Origin: RYN-230 sp963834705
GTDB lineage: Bacteria; Actinomycetota; Actinomycetes; Streptosporangiales; Streptosporangiaceae
Assembly: GCA_963834705.1 (NCBI GenBank)
Contig: CAWICV010000001.1
Coordinates: 992,001 to 1,056,000 of the forward strand
Direction: 5' to 3'
DNA: 64,000 bases
This document shows, in pieces, positions 25,154 through 33,281 of the stretch. Every line of letters starts with the position of its first letter. Within the stretch, counting starts at the first letter, position 1. Below the pieces are notes generated by a model. That model was not told the origin of the DNA. It did no database searches and worked only from the letters and a program-made list of their open reading frames with translations. Position numbers and translations under genes: made by a program.

Positions 25154-26448
25154 TAACTGGCCTCCTCGTTGACCGCGCGCAGCGCGTCGGCCAGGATGCC
25201 CAGGCCCTCCTTGGCATCGGCCTCGGACACGTTCATCGGCGGGGCCATCCGCAGCGTGTGCCCGTACAGGCCGCCCTTACCGATCAGCAGGCCGCGCTCC
25301 CGGGTCTCGGCCAGCAGCCGGGTGGCCAGCGCCGGGCTGGGCGCGCCGGTGGCCGGGTCGATCATGTCGATGGCGAACATCAGGCCCTTGCCGCGCACCT
25401 CGCCGACGGCCGGCAGCGTGGCCGCGGCATCCCGCAGCCCACCGATGATCATGCCGCCGAGCTGGGCCGCGTTGTGCTGCAGGTCATGGTCGAGCAGGTA
25501 GTCCAGGGTGGCGTTGGCGGCCGCGGTGGACAGCGGGTTGCCGCCGAACGTGGAGATGCCGTTCCCGGGCAGCCCGTCCATCAGGTCGCCGCGGGCGATC
25601 ACCCCGCCGATGGCGAAGCCGTTGCCCAGGCCCTTGGCGAACGTGATCATGTCCGGGGTCAGGCCGTGCGCCTCGAAGCCCCAGAAGTGGTCGCCGGTGC
25701 GGCCCCAGCCGGTCTGCACCTCGTCCGAGATGTACAGCACGCCGCGTTCCCGGAGCACCGCGGCGTACTCGCCGAGCAGCCCGTCCGGCGGCATGGTGAA
25801 TCCGCCGACGCCCTGCACCGGCTCGGCGATCAGGCAGGCCACGTCGCCCGCGGTGGCCGTGCCCAGCACGTGCCGCAGGTCCTGCACACAGGCCGCGGTG
25901 TAGGCGGCGTCGTCCAGCCCGGCGAACGCGGGCAGCTGCCGGTCGGTGCCGTGCAGGTAGTGCACGTTGAACGGGGCCAGCTGCGAGGGCTTCCACGCGC
26001 CGTTCCCGGTGATGGCGACCGCGCCGAACGAGCGGCCGTGGTAACTGTTGCGCAGCGCCAGCACCTGGTTGGACCGGCGGGCCGTGGTGGCCAGCATCAG
26101 CGCGGTCTCGTTGGCCTCGGTGCCCGAGTTGGTGAAGAACACCTTGGCGTTCTCGATGCCGGACAGCCGGGCCAGCTTCTCGGCCAGCTCCACCTGGTGC
26201 CGGATCAGGTACAGCGTCGAGGTGTGCACGATGCCGCTGTCCAGCTGGCGCTGCACCGCCTCGCGTACCTCGGGCACGTCGTAGCCGATCATGTTGGTCA
26301 GGATCCCGCAGAAGAAATCCAGGTAGCTGCGGCCGGAGGAGTCGGTGACCCGGCTGCCGCTGCCGCTGGTCAGCTCGAGCGGCTGATCGTAGTAGAGGGC
26401 AACCCAGTTGGGGATGACGCGGCGGTGCCGCTCAAGTAGTTCTGGCAT
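25153..26448 (-). CDS. Class III omega-aminotransferase (beta-alanine/3-aminoisobutyrate type)
   Basis: A 431-aa PLP aminotransferase. It has YLDFFCGILTNMIGYDVPEV, FFTNSGTEANETALMLA, NSYHGRSFGAVAITGNGAW, EPVQGVGGFTMPPDGLL, YISDEVQTGWGRTG and the PLP lysine in MITFAKGLGNGFAIGG. ATG 26448 begins MPELLERHRRVIPNW; the longer in-frame extension is antisense to the PucR gene and is rejected. Coupling to mmsA suggests its product is malonate or methylmalonate semialdehyde. AGT2-like glyoxylate aminotransferases are an alternative. Confidence 0.9.
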   Translation of the reverse strand: MPELLERHRRVIPNWVALYYDQPLELTSGSGSRVTDSSGRSYLDFFCGILTNMIGYDVPEVREAVQRQLDSGIVHTSTLYLIRHQVELAEKLARLSGIENAKVFFTNSGTEANETALMLATTARRSNQVLALRNSYHGRSFGAVAITGNGAWKPSQLAPFNVHYLHGTDRQLPAFAGLDDAAYTAACVQDLRHVLGTATAGDVACLIAEPVQGVGGFTMPPDGLLGEYAAVLRERGVLYISDEVQTGWGRTGDHFWGFEAHGLTPDMITFAKGLGNGFAIGGVIARGDLMDGLPGNGISTFGGNPLSTAAANATLDYLLDHDLQHNAAQLGGMIIGGLRDAAATLPAVGEVRGKGLMFAIDMIDPATGAPSPALATRLLAETRERGLLIGKGGLYGHTLRMAPPMNVSEADAKEGLGILADALRAVNEEAS

Positions 26449-26488
26449 CCTCCCAGTCTGCCCGCCAGCCGCCCGCCCGATCGCCGAC

Positions 26489-26523
26489 ATAGTGTCAGGA
26501 TCAAGCCAAGATCTTGACACTAT
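26489..26523. promoter_or_regulatory. Inverted-repeat operator between aminotransferase and PucR genes
   Basis: ATAGTGTCA (26489-26497) and TGACACTAT (26515-26523) form a perfect 9-bp inverted repeat with a 17-bp spacer containing the palindrome AAGATCTT. The site lies midway in the 105-bp divergent intergenic region, 31 bp from the PucR ATG and 41 bp from the aminotransferase ATG. It is the best candidate for a PucR binding site; this is inferred. Confidence 0.65.
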
Positions 26524-26553
26524 GCTAGAGCTAGTGGCTGGTGGGAGGTGACC

Positions 26554-28230
26554 ATGCCAACGGTGGCCGAAGTGCTGCGGCTCGACGTGATGCAGCGTGG
26601 GCTGCCCCGGGTGGTGGCGTCCAGGGACCGGGTGGACAACCCGGTGCGCTGGGTGCACGTGATCGAGCTGCCGGACGCGGCCCGGCTGCTGCACGGCGGC
26701 GAACTGGTGCTCAGCACCGGCATCGCGCTGCCCGACGAGGGGCCAGAGCTGGATGCCTACGTGGCCGGGCTGGCCGGGGTCGGGGCCAGCGCGCTCGCGG
26801 TCGAGCTGGGCCGCAAGTACACCGGCGGGCTGCCGGCCGGCTTCCTGGCCGCGGCCGAGGCCAACCACCTGCCGCTCATCGTGTTCCAGCACGAGGTCCC
26901 GTTCGTCGAGATCACCGAGGCGGTGCACGCGCGGATCATCAGCGACCAGCTGGACCAGCTGCGCGCCTCGGCCCGGCTGCACGAGGTGTTCACCGACCTG
27001 GCCGTGGCCGGCGCCGGGCCGGGCGAGATCCTGCACCAAGCCAGCCAGCTGGCGGGCCTGCCGCTGCTGCTGGCCGACCTGTCGCATCACGTGCTGGCCT
27101 GCGAGCCGGCCGGGGCCGAGCCGGCGGAGCTGCTGGCCGGCTTCGAGGCCCGGTCCCGGGCCATCCCGCCGTCCCCGCGGACGGCTTACCACGAGCAGGC
27201 CGGCTGGCTGGTCACCACGGTCGGCGCCCGCGGCGAGGACTGGGGCCGGGTCATTCTGGTCTGCGACAGCCCGCCCGGCCCGGTGGACACCGTGCTGGTC
27301 GAGCGCACCGCCACTACGCTGGCCCTGGGCCGTCTGCTGGCCCGGCAGCAGGAGAGCCTGGAGCGGCAGGCGCACCGCACGCTGATCAGCGCGATCCTGG
27401 CCGGGCCGGACACCGATCCGGACGAGGCCGCCGCCCAGGCCCGGGCGCTCGGCGTGCCGGTGGCCGGCCGCCAGCTGGTCACCATGGTGCTCAGGTCGGC
27501 AGGCTCGGGCGCCGGGCTGCTGGCCCAGGCCCAGGTGCTGGACCTGGCCGAGGCGGCTGCCGACGCCTGCCGGGCGGAACGGATCCCCGCCCTGGTCGGC
27601 TCGCTGGACGACGTCCGGGTGGCCGCAGTGCTGTCGGTGCCCAGCGCCGCCGACCCGGATCAGGCGCTGGACCGGGTGGGCGACGCGGTCCGGCGCGGGC
27701 TGGCCCGCCGGGCCAGCCGGCCCTACGGCGTGCCGGGCGGCGACCCGGTGATCGGCGCGGGCGCACCGGCCAGCGGCATCCAGCAGGTACGCCGTTCGCT
27801 GCTGGAAGCCCGGCAGGTCGCCGACGCGGCCGCCGAGGCCCCGCAGGCGGCCGCCGGGCGCTCCTTCTACCGGCTCACCGACCTGCGGCTGCGCGGCCTG
27901 CTCTTCCTGCTCGGCGGGGACCCGCGGCTGGCCACGTTCGTGGACCGGGAGCTGGGCCCGCTGCTCCGCTACGACGCGGCGCACGGCACCAGCCTGGCCG
28001 GCGTACTGGCCGCCTACCTGGCCGCAGGCGGTAACAAGGCGGATGCGGCGGCCCAGGCCCACCTGGCCCGGCCCACCTTGTATGACCGCCTGCGGCACAT
28101 CGAGCGGATCCTCGGTGTCAACCTCAGCTCAGCCGAATCACGCGCCTCCCTGTACGTGGCCCTGCTCGCTCAAGACGGTCAGCCTTCCGGGTCGATGCCG
28201 TCCAGGGCGGGTACCCGCACCGTGCGGTGA
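26554..28230 (+). CDS. PucR family transcriptional regulator
   Basis: A 558-aa regulator. Residues about 1-125 are the PucR N-terminal domain (VAEVLRLDVMQRGLPRVVAS, NPVRWVHVIELPDAARLLHG, GELVLSTGIALP). A GGDEF-like middle region follows, and the C-terminal helix-turn-helix has AAYLAAGGNKADAAAQAHLA and RPTLYDRLRHIERILGVNL. ATG 26554 has GGGAGG five bases upstream. It is divergent from the aminotransferase-mmsA operon and probably activates it. The last 52 bp overlap the 3' end of the convergent lysyl-oxidase-like gene. Confidence 0.92.
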   Translation: MPTVAEVLRLDVMQRGLPRVVASRDRVDNPVRWVHVIELPDAARLLHGGELVLSTGIALPDEGPELDAYVAGLAGVGASALAVELGRKYTGGLPAGFLAAAEANHLPLIVFQHEVPFVEITEAVHARIISDQLDQLRASARLHEVFTDLAVAGAGPGEILHQASQLAGLPLLLADLSHHVLACEPAGAEPAELLAGFEARSRAIPPSPRTAYHEQAGWLVTTVGARGEDWGRVILVCDSPPGPVDTVLVERTATTLALGRLLARQQESLERQAHRTLISAILAGPDTDPDEAAAQARALGVPVAGRQLVTMVLRSAGSGAGLLAQAQVLDLAEAAADACRAERIPALVGSLDDVRVAAVLSVPSAADPDQALDRVGDAVRRGLARRASRPYGVPGGDPVIGAGAPASGIQQVRRSLLEARQVADAAAEAPQAAAGRSFYRLTDLRLRGLLFLLGGDPRLATFVDRELGPLLRYDAAHGTSLAGVLAAYLAAGGNKADAAAQAHLARPTLYDRLRHIERILGVNLSSAESRASLYVALLAQDGQPSGSMPSRAGTRTVR

Positions 28231-29666
28231 CCCGGCTTGCCGCCGAGGATCACCTTCCGCAGTGAGACGTCGTTGCTGGTGCTGGTCTCGTACAGGACAT
28301 GCTCCGGGTTGGCCTGGATCTCGACGTAGTAGGTGCCGTTCGGCAGGTGGGTGATGTTGAACGACTGGCCCGCGACCGACTGGAAGTAGGTGTCACCCCA
28401 GCCGAGCGGCAGCTCTTCCTGCACCCACAGCGCGGTCGGCGAGCCGCACTGGCCGCCGAAGCCGAGGAACGACGGCTGCCATGTGGCGCCGGGCCGCAGC
28501 AGGTCAACCGGGTCGGTCGGCGCGATACAGAACCCGACCTTGCGGCTCGGCACCGCCAGCTGGTGCGCCGAGTTGAGCAGGCTGTACTGCGCGAACTGCT
28601 GGAAGTGCCAGTGATTATGGCCGTGCTTGCTGTCGAAGCCCATGGTCCCGGCCCGGGCCCGGCCGATGACCTTCCCGTCCTGCCAGAAGTACTGGTACGC
28701 CTGCATGGTGAGCGAGCCGTGCGACCGGAACCCCTCCACGTCAAGCGGCCCGTTGCCGCTGATCCCGACGGTGGCGCCGAAGTCCACCTGATCGGAGGCG
28801 GGGTTCCGCCTGGTCGCCCGGATATGGTGCACCGAGATCCCCCACGACGGCAGCGGAACCAGGTCGGGCAGCGAACTGGCCGGCGGGCTGGCCAGGGTGC
28901 GCACGGCCGGCAACGTGGGCAGCGCCCGGCTGGGCGGGATGGCGGGCCGGGCGGTGACGCCGGCCGCGCCCGGCTTCACCACGGTGACCTTCACGGTGGC
29001 GGTGGCATCGGCCGCCGTAATGTGCAGCAGCTTGGTATACGGCGGCAGGATCGTCTCGGTCACCCGGTAGCTGCCCAGGTTGAGCCGGTAGCCGACCGAG
29101 TTCTCTTCCAGCGGGTCAACCGCCCAGCCCTGGGCCACGCCCCAGACCAGCGATTTCGGGAACGGGTCGGCGACACATTCCTGCGGGTACGGCGAGGTGG
29201 CTGGGCTGTCCGGGGAGGCGCGCTCCGGGTCGTAGCTGTCCGGGCAGAAGCCGACCTTCGAGCTGTCCAGCAGCTTCCCGTTGGTGGTGGCCACGCTGAT
29301 CTGGAGGAAGCGGCGCAGCTGAGACGGTATCCGGCCGATGAGTGCGCCCGGGAACGGCACCTGCTGCACTCCGCCGCCGGGCAGGTGGATGATCTGCGTC
29401 AGCGTGAGCGGCGACGCGTAGCCCGACCGCTGCACATCGAACTCCAGGGCGGAACCGAGTGACGCGGTCCAGATACCCGGGTCCAGGTAGACCGTGCGGC
29501 CATACCTGGCCACCTTGATGCTGTTCTGTGCCGGGATCAGCTTGATCTGTGGCCCGGCTGGGGTACTGGCCGCCGCGCCCGTCATTCCGGGCACGGTGAC
29601 CGATGCGGCCGCTAAACCGGCCAGCGCCGCGGCCGCGGTACGCAGCCTCAGTTGTGCTTTGGTCAT
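28179..29666 (-). CDS. Secreted lysyl-oxidase-like copper protein
   Basis: A 495-aa secreted protein with a Sec signal peptide (about 1-35, RTAAAALAGLAAASVTVPG). The N-terminal about 240 residues have no recognised fold. The C-terminal part resembles lysyl oxidase: DLVPLPSWGISVHHIR, then the histidine cluster KHGHNHWHFQQFAQYSL, which would supply copper ligands, and QPSFLGFGGQCG and PNGTYYVEIQANPEH further on. Lysyl oxidases oxidatively deaminate lysine side chains via a lysine tyrosylquinone cofactor. Bacterial members are known, but roles are unclear. GGGGAG precedes the ATG by 6 nt. The 3' end overlaps the PucR gene by 52 bp. Confidence 0.82.
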   Translation of the reverse strand: MTKAQLRLRTAAAALAGLAAASVTVPGMTGAAASTPAGPQIKLIPAQNSIKVARYGRTVYLDPGIWTASLGSALEFDVQRSGYASPLTLTQIIHLPGGGVQQVPFPGALIGRIPSQLRRFLQISVATTNGKLLDSSKVGFCPDSYDPERASPDSPATSPYPQECVADPFPKSLVWGVAQGWAVDPLEENSVGYRLNLGSYRVTETILPPYTKLLHITAADATATVKVTVVKPGAAGVTARPAIPPSRALPTLPAVRTLASPPASSLPDLVPLPSWGISVHHIRATRRNPASDQVDFGATVGISGNGPLDVEGFRSHGSLTMQAYQYFWQDGKVIGRARAGTMGFDSKHGHNHWHFQQFAQYSLLNSAHQLAVPSRKVGFCIAPTDPVDLLRPGATWQPSFLGFGGQCGSPTALWVQEELPLGWGDTYFQSVAGQSFNITHLPNGTYYVEIQANPEHVLYETSTSNDVSLRKVILGGKPGHRTVRVPALDGIDPEG

Positions 29667-29790
29667 GGCAAACTCCCCGTTCCGTGAGGTGGCCTCCTCT
29701 TATCCAGGAAGGTAATCCGCACACCCCGGAAAGGCCAGGACGGCTCGCTGCCGTCAGCCGAGCCCGGCCGCATCCGCGTCCGCTTATCCC

Positions 29791-30906
29791 TCAACTGAGC
29801 GCGGCGCGGATGGCGGCCAGGTCGCTGGCCGCGGCCAGGCCGGCGTGGTAGAAGCGCAGCTCGGTGGCGCCGGCCGCGCGGACCGCGGCCGCCTGCGCGG
29901 GCAGCGTGGCCGGGTCGCCGCCCAGGCCGGCCACCGCCTGCAGCACCGCCACGACCGATGCTCCCGCAGGTAGCGCGGCGCTGGCCGTGGTCACCAGGCT
30001 GACCGCCCGATCCGGGTCCGCACACGCCAGCGCAACGCCATCAACCCCGTCCGGGCCGCACGCCGCTGCGAGGTTGTAGCCGGGATTCGAGCCAGTAGCC
30101 CGGGGATCCGGGTCGGTGTGCAGCAGCACCGGCTGGCCCGGAGCCGCGGCGCGGACCGCGGCGGTCACCTCGCCGAGCAGCCGCCGGGCCGTAGCGGCCC
30201 GGGTGCCGTCCAGCAGTCCCGTCGCATCGGCGGGCAGCGCCGGGCCGCCGTCGGCGGCCGCCCGGACCAGGGCGGCCAGGTGGCCCGGATCGGCCCCGGC
30301 CGCCCGGTAGCCGGTCCGGCAGCCGGCGCAGAAGCACAGCGAAAGCAGCCAGTCACCGGCCGGGCCGGCCACGTCGCCGGTCTTGTCGTGCGCGCTGCCG
30401 TGCTCGAAGCCGTACCAGCCGCACGCCTCCAGTTCGATGCCGTCCACCCCGTCCAGCGCGGCCACCTCAGCGGCCAGCCGCGCCGCGTACTCGCGGACCG
30501 CGGCCGAGCCCGCGCACAGCGCCCACGGATACCGGTCGCCGAACGCGTTCCGTACCGCGCACTCCCCGGCCCCGCCGGCCAGGTGCGAGTTGTGCGTGAG
30601 CACCACCCAGGCGGTGACGCTGAGGCCTGCGTCGCGCAACGCCCCGGTGGCCCGTTCGAACGACCCGGCCGGCCCGGCCACCGCCGGGCGCAGGTCCGCG
30701 CCGGACCAGCGGCCCGCGCCGGGCTGGTAGTACACCGCGGCGTCCCGGGTCACGATGCGGTGCCCGGGATGGAACGGGGTCACCGCGCGCACCGCGTGAT
30801 ACGCCGCGGCCAGGCTGACCCCGGCCAGCCCCAGGCCGGCCACCCGGTCCGCGGCGGCCGGGTCACCGTCCACGTCCCACGGGTAGAGGTACGCCCCGGC
30901 CCGCAC
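29791..30906 (-). CDS. Uncharacterised protein, possible TIM-barrel glycosidase-like
   Basis: A 371-aa protein I do not recognise with confidence. Seen features: AYLYPWDVDGD at the N-terminus, a segment VDGIELEACGWYGFEHG, a cysteine pair motif LSLCFCAGCRTGYRAAG, and PVLLHTDPDPR further on. These give an alternating beta/alpha pattern like that of TIM-barrel glycoside hydrolases with CxC..C metal or structural cysteines. There is no signal peptide. GTG 30906 follows GAGGGG and lies 13 nt after the aldehyde dehydrogenase stop, so it is the last gene of the uronate operon. It could process an oligogalacturonide or lactone intermediate. Confidence 0.6.
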   Translation of the reverse strand: MRAGAYLYPWDVDGDPAAADRVAGLGLAGVSLAAAYHAVRAVTPFHPGHRIVTRDAAVYYQPGAGRWSGADLRPAVAGPAGSFERATGALRDAGLSVTAWVVLTHNSHLAGGAGECAVRNAFGDRYPWALCAGSAAVREYAARLAAEVAALDGVDGIELEACGWYGFEHGSAHDKTGDVAGPAGDWLLSLCFCAGCRTGYRAAGADPGHLAALVRAAADGGPALPADATGLLDGTRAATARRLLGEVTAAVRAAAPGQPVLLHTDPDPRATGSNPGYNLAAACGPDGVDGVALACADPDRAVSLVTTASAALPAGASVVAVLQAVAGLGGDPATLPAQAAAVRAAGATELRFYHAGLAAASDLAAIRAALS

Positions 30907-30919
30907 TAGCCCCTCACCA

Positions 30920-32380
30920 CTAGGAGACCGGGCGCAGCGGCTCGGGCAGCAGCTGCGCGGGGAAGTCCTGGTAGGTCACCGGGACGAGCCAGCGGCGGAT
31001 CGCGGTGGCGCCAACCGAGGTGTAGCCGGGGGCGGTGGTGGCCGGGAACGGGCCGCCGTGCTGCTGCGCCCAGGTGACCGCGACCCCGGTCGGCCAGCCG
31101 TTCCACACCACCCGTCCGGTGGTCCGGGTGAACACGTCCGCGACCTGGGCCGCGGCCGCCATGTCGGCGGCCGAGTCCGGGTCACCGTGGATCACCCCGG
31201 CCAGGTTGCCGCCCAGCCGGGCCAGCACCGGGAGCAGCTTCTCGGCCGACTGGTACGTGATGACCAGCCCGGCCGGCCCGAAGTGCTCCTCGGCCGCGCC
31301 GGGCAGCCCGGCGGCGAACTGCTCCAGCGTGGTGCCGAACGCGTGCGGGGTGGCCGCCCACGGCCCCTCTCCCGGCTGCCCTTCGGCGATCGGGGTGACG
31401 TCCGGGCTGGCCGTCAGCTGATCGACGGCGGCCTGGTACGACTCGTGGATCCGGCCGGTCAGCATGGGCGCGCCGGTGGACTCGCGCACCGCGTCCGTGA
31501 TCGCGTCACGCAGCCCGGCGTCGTCCGGCACGAACAGCAGGCCCGGGTTGGTGCAGAACTGCCCCGCGCCCAGGGTGAGCGACCCGGCATACCCGGTGGC
31601 GATGTCGGTGGGCCGGGCCGCGGCCGCGCCGGGCAGGATGACCACCGGGTTGACCGAGCCGAGCTCGCCGAAGAACGGGATCGGTACCGGACGCTCGGCG
31701 CAGATCGTGGCCAGCGCCAGCCCGCCGCGCACCGACCCGGTGAACCCGGCGGCCGCGATGGCCGGGTGCTGGAGCAGCCGGATCCCGGCCGGCACGCCGT
31801 ACACCACCGCGAACGTGCCCGGCGGCGCGCCCGCCGCGGCCAGCGCGCTCGTCACGATCTGCGCGGTCAGCACCGAGGTCCGCGGGTGCCCCTCATGCGC
31901 CTTGACCACCACCGGGCAGCCGGCCGCCAGCGCGGACGCGGTGTCCCCGCCGGTCACCGAGAACGCGAACGGGAAGTTGGACGCGGCGAACACCGCGACC
32001 GGGCCGACCGGGTGCACCATGTGCCGCAGCCCGGGGACGCCGGTGGCCGGCGGGCTGGTGATCAGGTCCAGGTAGCCGCCGTCGGCCAGCACGTCGCAGA
32101 ACATCCGCAACTGGCCGGTGGTGCGGGCCACCTCGCCGGTCAGCCGGGCGGTGCCCAGCGCAGTCTCGCTGTCGGCCAGCGCGGCCAGTTCGCCGGCCCG
32201 GCTGTCCAGCGCGTCGGCCACCGCGGCCAGCGCCTTGGCCCGGCCCTCCGGCCCGGCCGCGGACCACGCCGCAGCTGCCTCAGCGGCGGCCGTGACGGTC
32301 GCGTCCACCGCGTCGTCGCTGGTCTCGGCGACCGGCTCGCCGGTGGGCTGGCCGGTCCGCGGGTTGTATCCCTGGATCAT
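30920..32380 (-). CDS. NADP-type aldehyde dehydrogenase (2-oxoglutarate semialdehyde dehydrogenase-like)
   Basis: A 486-aa aldehyde dehydrogenase of the subfamily that includes 2,5-dioxopentanoate (2-oxoglutarate semialdehyde) dehydrogenase. IQGYNPRTGQPTGEPVAET opens the protein. FAASNFPFAFSVTGGDTASA is the distinctive NADP-type region, PFFGELGSVNPVVI carries the general-base Glu, and GAGQFCTNPGLL the nucleophilic Cys. Start 32380 is preferred because it begins at the conserved N-terminus; a GTG at 32410 would add ten residues. In the uronate operon it would complete the route to 2-oxoglutarate. Confidence 0.88.
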   Translation of the reverse strand: MIQGYNPRTGQPTGEPVAETSDDAVDATVTAAAEAAAAWSAAGPEGRAKALAAVADALDSRAGELAALADSETALGTARLTGEVARTTGQLRMFCDVLADGGYLDLITSPPATGVPGLRHMVHPVGPVAVFAASNFPFAFSVTGGDTASALAAGCPVVVKAHEGHPRTSVLTAQIVTSALAAAGAPPGTFAVVYGVPAGIRLLQHPAIAAAGFTGSVRGGLALATICAERPVPIPFFGELGSVNPVVILPGAAAARPTDIATGYAGSLTLGAGQFCTNPGLLFVPDDAGLRDAITDAVRESTGAPMLTGRIHESYQAAVDQLTASPDVTPIAEGQPGEGPWAATPHAFGTTLEQFAAGLPGAAEEHFGPAGLVITYQSAEKLLPVLARLGGNLAGVIHGDPDSAADMAAAAQVADVFTRTTGRVVWNGWPTGVAVTWAQQHGGPFPATTAPGYTSVGATAIRRWLVPVTYQDFPAQLLPEPLRPVS

Positions 32381-32440
32381 CGATCGTCTGTCTCTCTGTG
32401 TTTGTGGCACTGCGTGTTTGCTGCACTGCGTCTGGGCCGC

Positions 32441-33256
32441 CTAACCGAGCCGGTCCGCGTCGTACTCGGGCAAGGTGAACTCCCCGCCCAGGTAGGCGAA
32501 AACCGGGTCATCCGGATCCGGCTCGCCGTACTGCGCGATGACCCCGGCCGCGTAGACCTCGGCGTCGTCCTTGGGCTCATAGCCCAGGGCCCGCGCCTCG
32601 GCCAGCGACACCCAGCCGCCGCGGGTGTTGGCCGACACCCCGTACGCGACCCGGAACCCGGGGCGGGGGACGATCAGGCACGCCTCGAACAGCCGCCCGG
32701 CGTCGTCCGGCGACAGCCAGGTGGACAGCTGGCGGACGTTCCGCGGGCGCTCGAAGCAGGACAGGATGCGCAGGCAGATCGTGTCCATGCCGTACCGGTG
32801 GTGATACTGGGCGGCCAGCCCTTCGCCGGCCACCTTGGACACCCCGTAGTAGGTGTCCGGGGCCGGGAACGCATAGTCCGGGACCGGGAACGCGGAGCGC
32901 GGCGTGAACCCGACCGCGTGGTTGGACGAGGCGAAGATCACCCGCGACACGCCGGTTCGGCGGGCCGCCTCGAACACGGTGTAGGTGCCCTGGATGTTGG
33001 TCTCCAGGACGCGTTCCCACGGCGCTTCGCCGGACACCCCGCCCAGGTGGATGACCGCGTCCGCGCGGGTGCAGGCCTCGGTCATCGCGGCCATGTCGGT
33101 GACCGAGGCCACTATCGCGTCTTCGTCCGGGCCGACCGCGTCACTGGACGGCGGGACGACGTCGAGCAGGCGCAGCGTCCGGCCGGGCCGGGCCAGCCGC
33201 GCGCGCAGCATGGACCCGATCTGGCCGGAAGCGCCGGTGATGAGAATGATCGCCAC
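32441..33256 (-). CDS. udh: Uronate dehydrogenase (SDR family)
   Basis: A 271-aa extended short-chain dehydrogenase. The nucleotide motif GASGQIG lies at residues 8-14, the catalytic Ser in VIFASSNHAVGF (about 111) and YxxxK is Y137-G-V-S-K141. The N-terminal VIHLGGVSGEAPWERVLETN and the late GVSANTRGGWVSLAEA match characterised uronate dehydrogenases, which oxidise D-galacturonate or D-glucuronate to the aldarolactone with NAD. A GTG start with AAGG upstream is used. The neighbours (aldarate-type dehydratase, KDG-dehydratase family, semialdehyde dehydrogenase) fit this role. Confidence 0.88.
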   Translation of the reverse strand: MAIILITGASGQIGSMLRARLARPGRTLRLLDVVPPSSDAVGPDEDAIVASVTDMAAMTEACTRADAVIHLGGVSGEAPWERVLETNIQGTYTVFEAARRTGVSRVIFASSNHAVGFTPRSAFPVPDYAFPAPDTYYGVSKVAGEGLAAQYHHRYGMDTICLRILSCFERPRNVRQLSTWLSPDDAGRLFEACLIVPRPGFRVAYGVSANTRGGWVSLAEARALGYEPKDDAEVYAAGVIAQYGEPDPDDPVFAYLGGEFTLPEYDADRLG

Positions 33257-33281
33257 GCCAGACGACCTTACGCGGGCTCAG

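Noticed and set aside
25153..28098. 981-aa minus-strand ORF
   Set aside because: The last 431 residues are the aminotransferase; the first 550 are antisense to the PucR gene.
32381..32410. Ten-residue N-terminal extension of the aldehyde dehydrogenase
   Set aside because: MPQTQRDRRS has no family counterpart and no better ribosome site.
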